This document shows, one piece after another, positions 1 through 7,991 of a stretch of 35,780 nt of DNA. Under the pieces are notes generated by a model. It did not search any database and was not told where the DNA came from. It saw nothing but the letters and a program-made list of their open reading frames with translations. The stretch lies in NCBI GenBank assembly GCA_964501545.1, contig CAZCSH010000001.1, positions 1 through 35,780 on the forward strand. The letters are read 5' to 3'. Both the position numbers and the translations under genes were made by a program. This stretch comes from CAZCSH01 sp964501545 (GTDB lineage: Bacteria; Patescibacteriota; Minisyncoccia; Minisyncoccales; RBG-13-42-11). Positions within the stretch are counted from its first letter, which is position 1, and each line of letters starts with the position of its first letter.

Positions 1-1
1 G

Positions 2-1213
2 GCAGTGGGTGGCGGTTCGCAGGGGACGGCGTTACAATTCGACGGCGTGGATGATCGGGTGGATGTGTCCGGTTCACAAAGTTTGAATATTAGTAGCATG
101 ATTACCCTCGAGGCCTGGGTGAAAATAGATGCGTATCCTTCGGGTGCTGTTCCTCAGGAATATAGCTTCATTGTTTTAAGGATGGGACCAGCTTACTACG
201 AGTATCGTATAATGCTTTATCTGAATGGGAAAGTAGATGGTGCTTTTCTTGATGGTGTTGGTTGGGGAACCTCTTATGTTTTATCTAATACGGCATTGAA
301 TCTTAATCAGTGGTATCATGTGGTTTACACCTACGATAAAATAACTCATAGAATATATATAAATGGTAAAGAAGATAATACTAAAGCCGATACTACTGGC
401 GGGCTATCTTTTTCTGGAACCCTTGCTATAGGGGGCAGCGCGCCTTATCCCGCTAATAGGGTTTTCGATGGACTTATAGATGAGGTTCGCGTTTACAACC
501 GAGCCCTCTCGGTTGAGGAAATAAGGTATCACTACAACAAAGGAGGACCTGTCGCCCATTGGAAGCTTGATGAAGGCAACGGGACAACGACGTATGATGC
601 CACAAATAATAATAACGATGGAACCTTTGGTAATGGTACCTGTTCCCCAGGCGTTCACGTTAGTGCTTGCCCAGCCTGGGCCCAAGGCCAATATGGTTCA
701 GCCCTTCTATTCGACGGAACAGATGATTATCTATCAGTTGCCACTTCGACCAGTCTTGATGTAGATGCTCCTATAACAGTCGAAGGTTGGTTTAAATGGC
801 AAACCTTAGTTACTGGTCGAAATCCTTTAGGTAAATACGCATCCTGTAGCGGACATTGGTGTGGCTATCATTGGCAATGGGACAGCTCGACCAATTTGAG
901 CTTAAGAGTTGGCTCTTCAGCTAGTGAAGAGTGGCACTACAATGTCTTTTCCCCAGAAGAAGGAAAATGGCATCATATAGCTATGGTTCACACAGGGACA
1001 AAGTTATTAGTTTATGGTGATGGAAAATTAACTTATTCAGATACTACAGTCGCTATGACAAATGGAGATGCCCCCTTAATATTGGGAGCAAGAACAAGCG
1101 GGTTAGGGTTTTTTGACGGGTTGATTGATGATGTCAGGATTTACAACTACGCCAGGACGGCAGATGAAATAAGGTTAGATTATAATGCAGGAATGTCTGT
1201 TTATTTTAAGTAG
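2..1213 (+). CDS. LamG-domain (concanavalin A-like) surface protein, 5'-truncated by the window edge
   Basis: The reading frame is open from the first bases, so the true start lies upstream; the GTG at 5 is only the first possible start codon in view. Two tandem LamG/Laminin_G_3 jelly-roll domains are visible. Each opens with a 'FDG.DD' strand (FDGVDDRVDVS near residue 13, FDGTDDYLSVA near 237) and closes with an 'FDGLID(E/D)VR(V/I)YN' strand (near residues 154 and 370). Between them is AHWKLDEGNGTTTYD, the usual linker motif of these modules. Such domains bind glycans or act as adhesive modules in large secreted or cell-surface proteins; ligand and localisation cannot be told from this fragment, and no C-terminal anchor is seen. 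It ends 26 bp before the toxin gene. Domain assignment is firm, function open. Confidence 0.85.
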   Translation, partial: AVGGGSQGTALQFDGVDDRVDVSGSQSLNISSMITLEAWVKIDAYPSGAVPQEYSFIVLRMGPAYYEYRIMLYLNGKVDGAFLDGVGWGTSYVLSNTALNLNQWYHVVYTYDKITHRIYINGKEDNTKADTTGGLSFSGTLAIGGSAPYPANRVFDGLIDEVRVYNRALSVEEIRYHYNKGGPVAHWKLDEGNGTTTYDATNNNNDGTFGNGTCSPGVHVSACPAWAQGQYGSALLFDGTDDYLSVATSTSLDVDAPITVEGWFKWQTLVTGRNPLGKYASCSGHWCGYHWQWDSSTNLSLRVGSSASEEWHYNVFSPEEGKWHHIAMVHTGTKLLVYGDGKLTYSDTTVAMTNGDAPLILGARTSGLGFFDGLIDDVRIYNYARTADEIRLDYNAGMSVYFK

Positions 1214-1239
1214 GGTCCTAAACCAGGTTAAGCAATAGT

Positions 1240-1554
1240 ATGAAAATTAACATTTTTGATACTTCTTTAGAGAGATTTATTAGAAGTTTACAAAAGGCTA
1301 CAGTTGCTAAAGTTTTACGCACTATTGATTTACTTGAGAAGTTTGGTCGAGAGTTAGGACCACCTCACACAAATAAAATTTCAGCTCACCTTTATGAGAT
1401 TAGAATCCTTGGGAAACAAGAAGTTAGGATTTTTTATAGTTTCCGTAGGTCGCAAATTTATCTTTTACACGGTTTCGTTAAAAAATCACAAAAAATTCCC
1501 CAGAGAGAAATTAAGATTGCCCTTCAAAAATTGAGACTGCTTGACAGAGCATAA
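1240..1554 (+). CDS. higB: RelE/HigB-family (Gp49-like) toxin of a type II toxin-antitoxin system
   Basis: A 104-residue basic protein with the layout of phage-derived Gp49-like/HigB toxins: an N-terminal helix pair, then the core 'LYEIRILGKQEVRIFYSF' strands and 'HGFVKKSQKIPQREI', the typical HGF.KK..K.P..EI signature of this family. HigB toxins are ribosome-dependent mRNA endonucleases; here that activity is inferred from family membership. The order toxin-then-antitoxin matches higBA rather than relBE. The antitoxin starts about 80 bp downstream once the artificial gap is closed. No clear promoter or Shine-Dalgarno site was found. The length is normal and the frame intact. The alternative is a RelE/ParE toxin of another subgroup; the name higB follows from gene order plus the XRE partner. 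Confidence 0.85.
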   Translation: MKINIFDTSLERFIRSLQKATVAKVLRTIDLLEKFGRELGPPHTNKISAHLYEIRILGKQEVRIFYSFRRSQIYLLHGFVKKSQKIPQREIKIALQKLRLLDRA

Positions 1555-1570
1555 CGTATATGTTATATAG

Positions 1571-1603
1571 GAAGAGGTCGATGAATTTTCAATTCATTTC
1601 GCC
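1571..1603 (+). repeat. P2 palindromic element, copy e (in the toxin-antitoxin spacer)
   Basis: Sequence GAGGTCGATGAATT-TTC-AATTCATTTCGCC forms a 7-bp perfect hairpin (1581-1587 with 1591-1597). The flanks GGTCGATGAA and TTCGCC match the P2 framework seen upstream of trpS. Only the first hairpin of the two-hairpin P2 unit is present. It lies between toxin and antitoxin, inside the 55-bp segment that is repeated across the gap. Confidence 0.5.
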
Positions 1604-1635
1604 TTTCATAAATTTTTTAGATTTATTTCGATATA
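1581..1635 (+). repeat. 55-bp direct repeat, left copy (gap-flanking)
   Basis: These 55 bases are identical to 1736-1790 on the other side of the 100-N gap. The most economical reading is that two contigs overlap by one k-mer and were scaffolded without being merged, so the real distance may be shorter than drawn. Confidence 0.85.
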
Positions 1636-1735
1636 NNNNNNNNNNNNNNNNNNNNNNNNNNNNNNNNNNNNNNNNNNNNNNNNNNNNNNNNNNNNNNNNN
1701 NNNNNNNNNNNNNNNNNNNNNNNNNNNNNNNNNNN
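1636..1735. other. Assembly gap (100 N)
   Basis: Exactly 100 N, a conventional unknown-length spacer. It is bounded by a perfect 55-bp direct repeat, so there may be no missing DNA here at all. If the gap is real, it would hold further copies of the repeat. Confidence 0.98.
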
Positions 1736-1790
1736 ATGAATTTTCAATTCATTTCGCCTTTCATAAATTTTTTAGATTTATTTCGATATA
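1736..1790 (+). repeat. 55-bp direct repeat, right copy (gap-flanking)
   Basis: Identical to 1581-1635. Its last base is the A of the antitoxin start codon. Collapsing both copies gives a toxin-antitoxin spacer of about 80 bp. Confidence 0.85.
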
Positions 1791-2068
1791 TGAAAAATAA
1801 AACCTACAAACAATTAAAAAAGGAACTATTGAAAGATAGGAAAGTAAAAGAGGCCTACGAAAAGCTCGGACCTGAGTTTGCTGTGATAGAGATGATAATT
1901 AGAAAAAGAATTGAGAAGGGTCTAAGTCAAAAAGAACTTGCCCGCAAGATTGGAACAAAACAATCAGCTATTTCTCGACTAGAATCAGGAAATTATAATC
2001 CCAGCCTCTCTTTTTTACAGAAAGTAAGCGAAGCCTTGGATGCAAGATTGAAAATCTCCTTGAAGTAA
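1790..2068 (+). CDS. higA: XRE-family helix-turn-helix antitoxin (HigA-like)
   Basis: A 92-residue protein starting MKNKTYKQLKKELLKD. This start was chosen over the longer in-frame ATG at 1736 because the extra 18 codons fall entirely inside the gap-flanking 55-bp repeat and encode a sequence unlike the family. The C-terminal half is a complete HTH_XRE domain: LSQKELARKIGTKQSAISRLE is the recognition unit, followed by GNYNPSLSFLQKVSEAL. HigA proteins bind the cognate HigB toxin and repress the shared operon; both roles are inferred here. The N-terminal segment (KVKEAYEKLGPEFAVIEMIIRKRI in shape) is typical of HigA partners of Gp49-like toxins. Confidence 0.88.
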   Translation: MKNKTYKQLKKELLKDRKVKEAYEKLGPEFAVIEMIIRKRIEKGLSQKELARKIGTKQSAISRLESGNYNPSLSFLQKVSEALDARLKISLK

Positions 2069-2077
2069 TTTTTGGGC

Positions 2078-2112
2078 TAAACCAAGTTGAACCTTCAGTT
2101 TAACTCGGTTTA
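2078..2112 (+). terminator. Long hairpin after the antitoxin gene, terminator-like but without a U-tract
   Basis: TAAACC at 2078-2083 pairs with GGTTTA at 2107-2112, and the stem continues through AGTTGAAC / GTTTAACT with one mismatch, about 14 pairs closing a 5-nt loop. No run of T follows, so it may be a processing or operator structure rather than an intrinsic terminator. Confidence 0.45.
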
Positions 2113-2116
2113 AGTG

Positions 2117-2122
2117 TATAAT
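2117..2122 (+). promoter_or_regulatory. Candidate -10 box upstream of the wzy/TPR gene
   Basis: A perfect TATAAT just after the hairpin, about 67 bp before the ATG at 2190. No good -35 hexamer lies at 16-18 bp, so support is limited. The rest of the spacer (2126-2180) is very AT-rich with repeated AATTAATT. It also holds a degenerate P2-like hairpin, ATGAAT-cctt-AATTCAT, at about 2128-2144. Confidence 0.35.
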
Positions 2123-2189
2123 AATCAATGAATCCTTAATTCATTTCAATAATTAATTAAAATTAATTATAATTCATTAACAAAATTTT

Positions 2190-4511
2190 ATGGAAAAAGT
2201 ATTTAATAAAATAACTCAGGTCAGCATCTATTTATTGGTCTTTTTAATCCCTCTTTTTTGGCTTCCTTTTTCGTTTGAAGCTTTTGAGTTTAATAAGCAA
2301 TATTTGCTCTTTTTCTTGGTTTCTTTAGGGATTTTGGCTTGGCTGGCAAAGCAAATCTTGTTTGATAAAGAAATAAAGTTCAAAAGAACACCTTTGGACA
2401 TTCCTGTTTTAGTCTTTTTTGGGGTAGCTATATTGAGTGCCCTAATGTCAGCAGATACTGTTTCCAGCATCTTTGGCTTTTATGGCAGGTTTTCTGATGG
2501 CTTGATTGGTATGGTCAGCTTGGTTTTGTTTTACTTTTTAATTACTAATAACGTTACTGTAAAAGAAGAAAAGGAAGGAGCCATTAATATCCACTCTTTG
2601 TTAAAGACCTTTTTGTGGTCTGTTTTCTTTATTGTTTTAATAAGCTATCTCTCTATCTTTGGTCTCTGGACTCAAATAGATAATTTACTGCCAGCTAACT
2701 TTAGCCTCCCTCCGGTTATGATGTCAGCTGTCTTTAACCCGGCAGCAGGCAGTCTGGAGGGGCTATCTGTTTTCTTAGCTGTGGTTTTAGTGTTCTTAAT
2801 CAGCCAGATGGTCAGCGGCTTAGAGAATAAAAAAGGAAACGTCCTCAAGTGGCTTTTGTTTCTATCTATTCTCTTATTACTTGTGATTATTGACTTTACA
2901 GCAGCCTGGATTTTGCTTTTGGTTTCTTTGCTTTTCTTTGTTGCCCTGTCTCTTTGGAAGAGAATCTTTAGAGAGCATGTAAATAAGCTACTCTTACCTA
3001 TATTTTTGGTCTTAATAGCTGTAGTTTTCCTTGTCATTAACACAGCTGACTTTCAGTTGCCTTTTGCCAGTCAATTGCCAAAAGAGCAGGTTTTGCCCCA
3101 GAGTTATTCTTGGTCAATAGGCTTTAAATCAGCTATAGAGAGTGTTAAAAGTGGGTTTTTAGGATCAGGGCTGGGCACCTTCCATTATGAGTTTGCCAAG
3201 TTTAAACCGATAGATTTCAACCAGACCCTTCTTTGGCAGATTAGGTTTGATAGGTCAGGCAGTCATATTGCTGAAATCTTAGGAACCATGGGTTTCTTGG
3301 GAATACTCTCTTTTCTTGCTCTGGTTGGAATGTTCTTACTTCTTTCTTATTTTTTATTCCAGACAGTAACTTCAAAACCCAAAAGCCAGAAAGAAGAAAG
3401 GAATGAAGTTAGTCTTGCTCTGTGGCTGCCCTTACTGATGGCTTTTTTAGCTTTGTTAGTGGGCCAATTTGTTTATTATCAGAACACGGTCCTCTCTTTT
3501 AGCTTCTGGTTGGTTTTAGCTCTTTCTGTGGTTTCTTGGCAGAAACCGGTGACCGAAAAGAGATTTTCTTTCAAAGACTTTCCTGAATTATCTTTGATTT
3601 TTTCCAGCGTCTTTATTGTTATATTGTTAGTTTTCCTAGGAATATATTTCTTTGCCGGCAGGTTTTACCTGGCAGATATCAACTATAAAGAAGGAGTGGG
3701 AATAGATAAAATGAAAAACCTGAAAGGAGCAGTCAGCTTTAACCCTTATCAAACCCAGTACAAACTCGTTTTAGCCAGAGCTTATTTGGGGGAGGTCTTG
3801 GTAGAAAGTCAAAAAGCACCGGAAGAGCAAGACCAGATGGCTTTGGCTAACAACGTTCATTTGGCTATAACCTATGCCAAAGGAGGAGGAGCTGGTAGAG
3901 ATTATATTAGGGGAGCAGTTGAGATTTCTCCCAATAGGGTAGCAGCCTGGGAGACTTTAGGCATGATTTACAGAGACATTAGAGGGGTGGCAGCAGGATC
4001 CACTGAATGGGGCATGAAAGCTTTTGAAACAGCAATTAAATTAGAACCTGCCAATCCCGTCCTCTATACTGAACTGGGCAAGCTCTATCTGGCAACAGGG
4101 GACACAGCAGCTGCCAGAGAAAGGTTTGATAAGGCGAGAACCCTGAAGCCAGACTATATTGATGCCACCTTGCAGATAGCCCTGCTTTATGAATCAGAAG
4201 GCAATCCAACAGAAGCTGTCAGAGAAATGGAAAACCTGGTTCAGTCTTATCCTTTTAACATTGAAGCTCTCTTTCAGCTGGGCAGGCTTTACTTTAATGC
4301 CAAGAGAACGGATGAGGCCATAGCCCAATTTGAGAAGGTAGTACTTTTGATGCCAAACTATTCAAACGCTTACTATTCTCTGGGCGTTGCTTATCAGTTA
4401 AAAGGTCAGAAACAAGATGCGATTACCGCTTTTGAGAGAGTCTTGGAATTGAACCCAGGGAATGAGGATGTTCAGGCCAAACTCAGCCAATTGAGAGCTG
4501 GTGGAGAATAG
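2190..4511 (+). CDS. O-antigen ligase/polymerase-like (Wzy_C/WaaL) membrane protein with C-terminal TPR repeats
   Basis: This 773-residue protein has two parts. Residues about 10-500 are a polytopic membrane domain of roughly a dozen hydrophobic helices, with the Wzy_C-type motif GFLGSGLGTFHYEFAKFKP in a large loop near residue 325, as in O-antigen ligases and polymerases. Residues about 510-770 hold tetratricopeptide repeats, e.g. AAWETLGMIYRDI, PVLYTELGKLYLATGDTAAA, EALFQLGRLYFNAKRTDEAI and NAYYSLGVAYQLKGQKQDAI, likely exposed outside the membrane. The family joins or polymerises lipid-linked glycans, or glycosylates proteins (pilin ligases share the fold). No glycosyltransferase genes adjoin it, so the substrate is unknown. 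ATG follows an AT-rich stretch without a clear ribosome-binding site. The fusion architecture is common in CPR genomes. Confidence 0.82.
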   Translation: MEKVFNKITQVSIYLLVFLIPLFWLPFSFEAFEFNKQYLLFFLVSLGILAWLAKQILFDKEIKFKRTPLDIPVLVFFGVAILSALMSADTVSSIFGFYGRFSDGLIGMVSLVLFYFLITNNVTVKEEKEGAINIHSLLKTFLWSVFFIVLISYLSIFGLWTQIDNLLPANFSLPPVMMSAVFNPAAGSLEGLSVFLAVVLVFLISQMVSGLENKKGNVLKWLLFLSILLLLVIIDFTAAWILLLVSLLFFVALSLWKRIFREHVNKLLLPIFLVLIAVVFLVINTADFQLPFASQLPKEQVLPQSYSWSIGFKSAIESVKSGFLGSGLGTFHYEFAKFKPIDFNQTLLWQIRFDRSGSHIAEILGTMGFLGILSFLALVGMFLLLSYFLFQTVTSKPKSQKEERNEVSLALWLPLLMAFLALLVGQFVYYQNTVLSFSFWLVLALSVVSWQKPVTEKRFSFKDFPELSLIFSSVFIVILLVFLGIYFFAGRFYLADINYKEGVGIDKMKNLKGAVSFNPYQTQYKLVLARAYLGEVLVESQKAPEEQDQMALANNVHLAITYAKGGGAGRDYIRGAVEISPNRVAAWETLGMIYRDIRGVAAGSTEWGMKAFETAIKLEPANPVLYTELGKLYLATGDTAAARERFDKARTLKPDYIDATLQIALLYESEGNPTEAVREMENLVQSYPFNIEALFQLGRLYFNAKRTDEAIAQFEKVVLLMPNYSNAYYSLGVAYQLKGQKQDAITAFERVLELNPGNEDVQAKLSQLRAGGE

Positions 4512-4513
4512 TC

Positions 4514-4542
4514 TTGACAAATCTTTGGCAATAGCTTAGAAT
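4514..4542 (+). promoter_or_regulatory. Sigma70-type promoter of rpoBC
   Basis: TTGACA (4514-4519), a 17-bp spacer and TAGAAT (4537-4542): a perfect -35 and a 5/6 -10, starting three bases after the wzy stop codon. The predicted transcript start is near 4549, giving rpoB a leader of about 120 nt. Confidence 0.75.
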
Positions 4543-4564
4543 GATATTCACGTATTCCTTTTAA

Positions 4565-4584
4565 CTACTTTATTATTAAAGTAG
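4565..4584 (+). promoter_or_regulatory. rpoB leader hairpin
   Basis: CTACTTTA-TTAT-TAAAGTAG is a perfect 8-bp stem with a 4-nt loop in the presumed rpoB leader. CACTACTTTG a few bases later repeats half of the arm and could compete for pairing. It may be part of an attenuation switch with the downstream terminator. Confidence 0.5.
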
Positions 4585-4635
4585 CACTCACTACTTTGTT
4601 GCTGCCCCCTTTTTTCTAAAAATTTAAATAACTTC

Positions 4636-4666
4636 ACCCTAAAAGAGATATTTTGGGGTCTTTTTT
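4636..4666 (+). terminator. Intrinsic terminator / attenuator immediately before rpoB
   Basis: ACCCTAAAA (4636-4644) pairs with TTTTGGGGT (4651-4659), including one G-T wobble, closing a 6-nt loop. It is followed by C and six T (4661-4666), the full intrinsic-terminator pattern. It lies downstream of the rpoB promoter and ends next to the start codon. It would therefore act on rpoB transcripts (attenuation) as well as on read-through from the wzy gene. Confidence 0.7.
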
Positions 4667-4672
4667 GTGTTA

Positions 4673-7600
4673 ATGGATTCCACCCCTATTAAAAACTTTA
4701 CCAAAGCCAAGGTCTCTCTTGCTCTGCCTTATTTGCTTGACGTTATCAAAGAAAGCTGGCGTTTGTTTTGGGATAGAGATTTAAAGGAGTTATTTCAAGA
4801 GGTTTCTCCGATCAAAGACTATACTGGAAAGGAGCTCGAGCTTTGGTTTCTAGATTATAAGTTAGATGCGCCCAAGTATAAATCTGACCTGGAAGCCAAA
4901 AGGAATAACGACTCCTATGAAGCTCCTTTGCGGGTTAAGACCAGGCTGGTTAATTTGAAGACTAAAGAGATTAAAGAGCAAGAGATTTTCTTGGCTGATT
5001 TCCCCTTGATGACTGAGAGGGGGACTTTTATTGTCAACGGGGTAGAAAGGGTAACTATATCTCAGCTCATCCGTTCTCCCGGCGCCTTCTTTACCAGCCA
5101 AAGAATAGGAGGCAGGAATCTCTTTGGAGCTAAAATGATTCCCAATAGGGGAGCCTGGCTTGAGCTTGAAACAGAGAGTTCAGGTTTCATTGGGGTGAAA
5201 ATTGACAGGAGAAGAAAGGTGGCAGCCACTTGTCTCTTGCGAGCTTTTGGCTTGGCAGAAGATAAGGCCATAAAAGAAGTTTTCCAGAGCGTGGATAAAG
5301 GGGAGACAAAATATATTGAAGAGACCTTAAAAAGAGATAACACCAAGAACCAGGTAGAGGCTCTGGTTGAGGTTTATCAAAGATTGAGACCAGGAGATCT
5401 GGCCAGCCCTGACACAGCCAGAGAGTTGATTGAGAACATGTTTTTTAACTTTGAGAGGTATGACCTTTCCAAAGTGGGGAGATGGAGAATGTGGCAAAGA
5501 CTGTCTGCTCTCCGAAAACCAGAGAAAAAGAAAAGCCAAAAGCAAAAAGAAAGCCCAGAGATTAAAGTGGCAGACAGGGTTTTAAGTTTGGAAGATGTGG
5601 TTGAGGTTTTGAAAGAGATAATCCGCTTGAACAATAATCCTCAAGCCAAAGCTGATCAGATTGATCACTTGGGTAACAGAAGAGTCAGAACTTTGAGTGA
5701 GCTTTTACAAAACAGATTAAGAGTGGGTTTGATGAGAATGGAAAGAATTATAAAGGACAGAATGTCTACTTTGGATATTCACACAGCCACCCCAGCCCAA
5801 CTCATTAACCCCAGGCCCTTTATGGCAGTGGCCAAAGAGTTCTTTACTTCTTCTCAAATGTCCCAGTTCATGGATAATGAAAATCCTTTAGCTGAACTGG
5901 AACACAAGAGAAGATTGTCGGCTACAGGCCCTGGAGGTTTAACCCGAGAGAGGGCAGGGTTTGAGGTTCGAGATGTTCAACCCTCCTACTATGGCAGAAT
6001 CTGCCCCATCCAGACACCTGAGGGTCCTAACATTGGTTTGGTTGGCCATATGGCTTCCTTCTCCAGAATAAATGATTATGGATTTTTGGAAACTCCTTAT
6101 TTTAAAGTTAAAGGAGGCAAGATTACTTCTGAACTCCATTATCTTAATGCTTACCAGGAGGAAGAATACAATATAGCTTCGGGAGCTGTATTTATTGATG
6201 AAAAAAGAAAGATAATGCCCAAGAGAGTGGAAGCTAGAATTAAAGGCGAGCCCGGTTTAATTGAAAGAGAAAAGATAGACTATATTGATGTTTCTTCTGA
6301 GCAATCTATATCTGTTGCCACTTCCTGCATTCCTTTCTTGCAGAACGATGATGCTAATAGGGCTTTGATGGGTTCTAACATGCAGCGCCAATCAGTTCCT
6401 TTGGTAAAACCCCAAGCTCCTCTTGTTTTAACTGGGGTGGAGGAAAGAGTAGCCAGAGACTCGGGCTTGGAAATTATTTCAGACGTAGATGGCAGGGTAG
6501 TAGAGGTGGATGCAGACCACATTGTAGTCAGAACCAGGGGCAAGGGTAAGAAAGCCAACAAAACCTTTGAACTTAGAACCTTTGTCAAAACCAACCAGTA
6601 CACCTGTTCTCACCAAAAGCCAGTAGTTAAGAAAGGCCAAAAGGTGAAAAAGGGAGATCCTCTAACAGATGGAGGAGCTATTTCAGAGGGCATGCTGGCT
6701 TTGGGTCAAAATGTCTTAGTGGCTTTCCTTCCTTGGCGGGGAGGCAATTTTGAGGATGCTATTATCATTTCTGACAGACTGGTCAAAGATGATGTTTACA
6801 CCTCAATTCATGTTGAGAGCTTTATCTGCGATGTCAGGGAAACCAAGCTTGGGCCAGAAGTTACCACTCCTGACATACCCAATGTGTCTGAGGAAAAGCT
6901 CAAAGACTTGGATGAGGAGGGAGTGGTTCGGGCTGGGGCAGAAGTGGGGCCCAATGACATTTTGGTAGGTAAGATTTCTCCCAAAGGAGAAGCTGATTTA
7001 ACTGCGGAAGAGAGGCTATTGCGAGCTATTTTTGGTGAGAAAGCCAGGGAAGTAAAAGACAGCTCTCTTTTAATGGAGCATGGAAAAAGAGGAAGGGTAA
7101 TTGGAGTTAAAATCTTCTCAAGAGAACTGGGCCATAAATTGGAACCCGGGGTTATTAAAAGGATTGAGGTGGAGGTGGCTCAATTAAGAAAGATTACGGC
7201 TGGAGACAAGCTGGCTGGCAGGCATGGAAACAAAGGGGTAATTTCCAAGGTTTTACCAGCAGAGGAGATGCCCTTTTTAGCCGATGGCACTCCGGTTGAT
7301 ATAATTTTAAACCCAATGGGAGTAGCTTCCCGTATGAACTTAGGTCAGATTCTAGAAACCCATCTTGGCTGGGCTGCCAAAATCCTAGGTTACAGAGCGA
7401 TCAGCCCAGCTTTGGCAGGAGCTACAGAAGCAGATATAAAAGAAGAATTAAAGAGAGCAGGTCTGCCAGAAGATGGAAAGATCACCTTGTTTGATGGCAG
7501 GACCGGCCTCGCTTTTCCCAAAAAGCTGACTGTGGGCCAGATATATATGATGAAGCTGATTCATATGGTGGAAGACAAGATTCACATGCGCTCAATCGGC

Positions 7601-7897
7601 CCTTACTCTCTAATTACCCAGCAGCCTTTAGGAGGTAAGGCCCAGTTTGGTGGTCAAAGGTTTGGTGAAATGGAAGTTTGGGCTTTGGAGGGTTATGGAG
7701 CAGCTCATTGTTTGCAGGAGATGCTGACCATTAAATCAGACGATGTGCTAGGAAGAGCTGCCACCTACGAGTCTATTTTAAAAGGAGAGGAAATTCAACA
7801 CCCCAGCATTCCTGCCTCCTTTAACCTACTTGTTGCGGAATTAAAGTCGTTAGGGTTGAATGTGGAGGTAAAAGAAAAACTAAAAGAAGAAAAATAA
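4673..7897 (+). CDS. rpoB: DNA-directed RNA polymerase subunit beta
   Basis: The beta subunit forms one half of the RNA polymerase active-site cleft, with RpoC, alpha and sigma. Nearly all hallmark blocks are readable: FTSSQMSQFMDNENPL and GPGGLTRERAGFEVRD (rifampicin region, near residues 390-430), DDANRALMGSNMQRQ, GDKLAGRHGNKGV (near 845) and FGGQRFGEMEVWALEGYGA (near 993), then a normal C-terminus. About 1075 residues suits a minimal bacterial beta without the large lineage-specific insertions of proteobacteria. ATG 4673 was chosen; an in-frame GTG at 4667 touches the terminator T-run and would add only two residues. In most bacteria rplJ-rplL precede rpoB; here it follows an unrelated wzy gene and has its own promoter and attenuator-like leader. 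The identity is certain. Confidence 0.98.
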   Translation: MDSTPIKNFTKAKVSLALPYLLDVIKESWRLFWDRDLKELFQEVSPIKDYTGKELELWFLDYKLDAPKYKSDLEAKRNNDSYEAPLRVKTRLVNLKTKEIKEQEIFLADFPLMTERGTFIVNGVERVTISQLIRSPGAFFTSQRIGGRNLFGAKMIPNRGAWLELETESSGFIGVKIDRRRKVAATCLLRAFGLAEDKAIKEVFQSVDKGETKYIEETLKRDNTKNQVEALVEVYQRLRPGDLASPDTARELIENMFFNFERYDLSKVGRWRMWQRLSALRKPEKKKSQKQKESPEIKVADRVLSLEDVVEVLKEIIRLNNNPQAKADQIDHLGNRRVRTLSELLQNRLRVGLMRMERIIKDRMSTLDIHTATPAQLINPRPFMAVAKEFFTSSQMSQFMDNENPLAELEHKRRLSATGPGGLTRERAGFEVRDVQPSYYGRICPIQTPEGPNIGLVGHMASFSRINDYGFLETPYFKVKGGKITSELHYLNAYQEEEYNIASGAVFIDEKRKIMPKRVEARIKGEPGLIEREKIDYIDVSSEQSISVATSCIPFLQNDDANRALMGSNMQRQSVPLVKPQAPLVLTGVEERVARDSGLEIISDVDGRVVEVDADHIVVRTRGKGKKANKTFELRTFVKTNQYTCSHQKPVVKKGQKVKKGDPLTDGGAISEGMLALGQNVLVAFLPWRGGNFEDAIIISDRLVKDDVYTSIHVESFICDVRETKLGPEVTTPDIPNVSEEKLKDLDEEGVVRAGAEVGPNDILVGKISPKGEADLTAEERLLRAIFGEKAREVKDSSLLMEHGKRGRVIGVKIFSRELGHKLEPGVIKRIEVEVAQLRKITAGDKLAGRHGNKGVISKVLPAEEMPFLADGTPVDIILNPMGVASRMNLGQILETHLGWAAKILGYRAISPALAGATEADIKEELKRAGLPEDGKITLFDGRTGLAFPKKLTVGQIYMMKLIHMVEDKIHMRSIGPYSLITQQPLGGKAQFGGQRFGEMEVWALEGYGAAHCLQEMLTIKSDDVLGRAATYESILKGEEIQHPSIPASFNLLVAELKSLGLNVEVKEKLKEEK

Positions 7898-7900
7898 TAG

Positions 7901-7985
7901 TGGTCAATGAAGCTAAAGCTTCATCTAGCCGAACATTAGTAAGGATGAGAGAAGAGATTTATCTCATCGAACTTGTAAACAAAAA
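7901..7985 (-). repeat. P2 palindromic element, copy a (rpoB-rpoC spacer)
   Basis: This copy fills the spacer between rpoB and rpoC. GGTCAATGAAGCTAAAGCTT matches the P2 first hairpin (8-bp arms, 7907-7914 with 7917-7924). A second hairpin, GATGAG (7944-7949) with CTCATC (7963-7968), is followed by GAACTTG; read on the minus strand it gives AAGTTCGATGAGAT, close to the trpS copy. The family assignment is by eye; the second half is degenerate. Confidence 0.5.
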
Positions 7986-7991
7986 TTCGGT

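Noticed and set aside
1736..1789. Longer antitoxin N-terminus starting at the ATG at 1736
   Set aside because: The extra codons lie wholly in the gap-flanking 55-bp repeat that is also present before the gap, so they are most likely upstream spacer.
5880..6060. Possible rifampicin-resistance changes in RpoB
   Set aside because: The main resistance positions (Asp516, His526, Ser531 equivalents) are the susceptible residues; the differing neighbours look like lineage variation.
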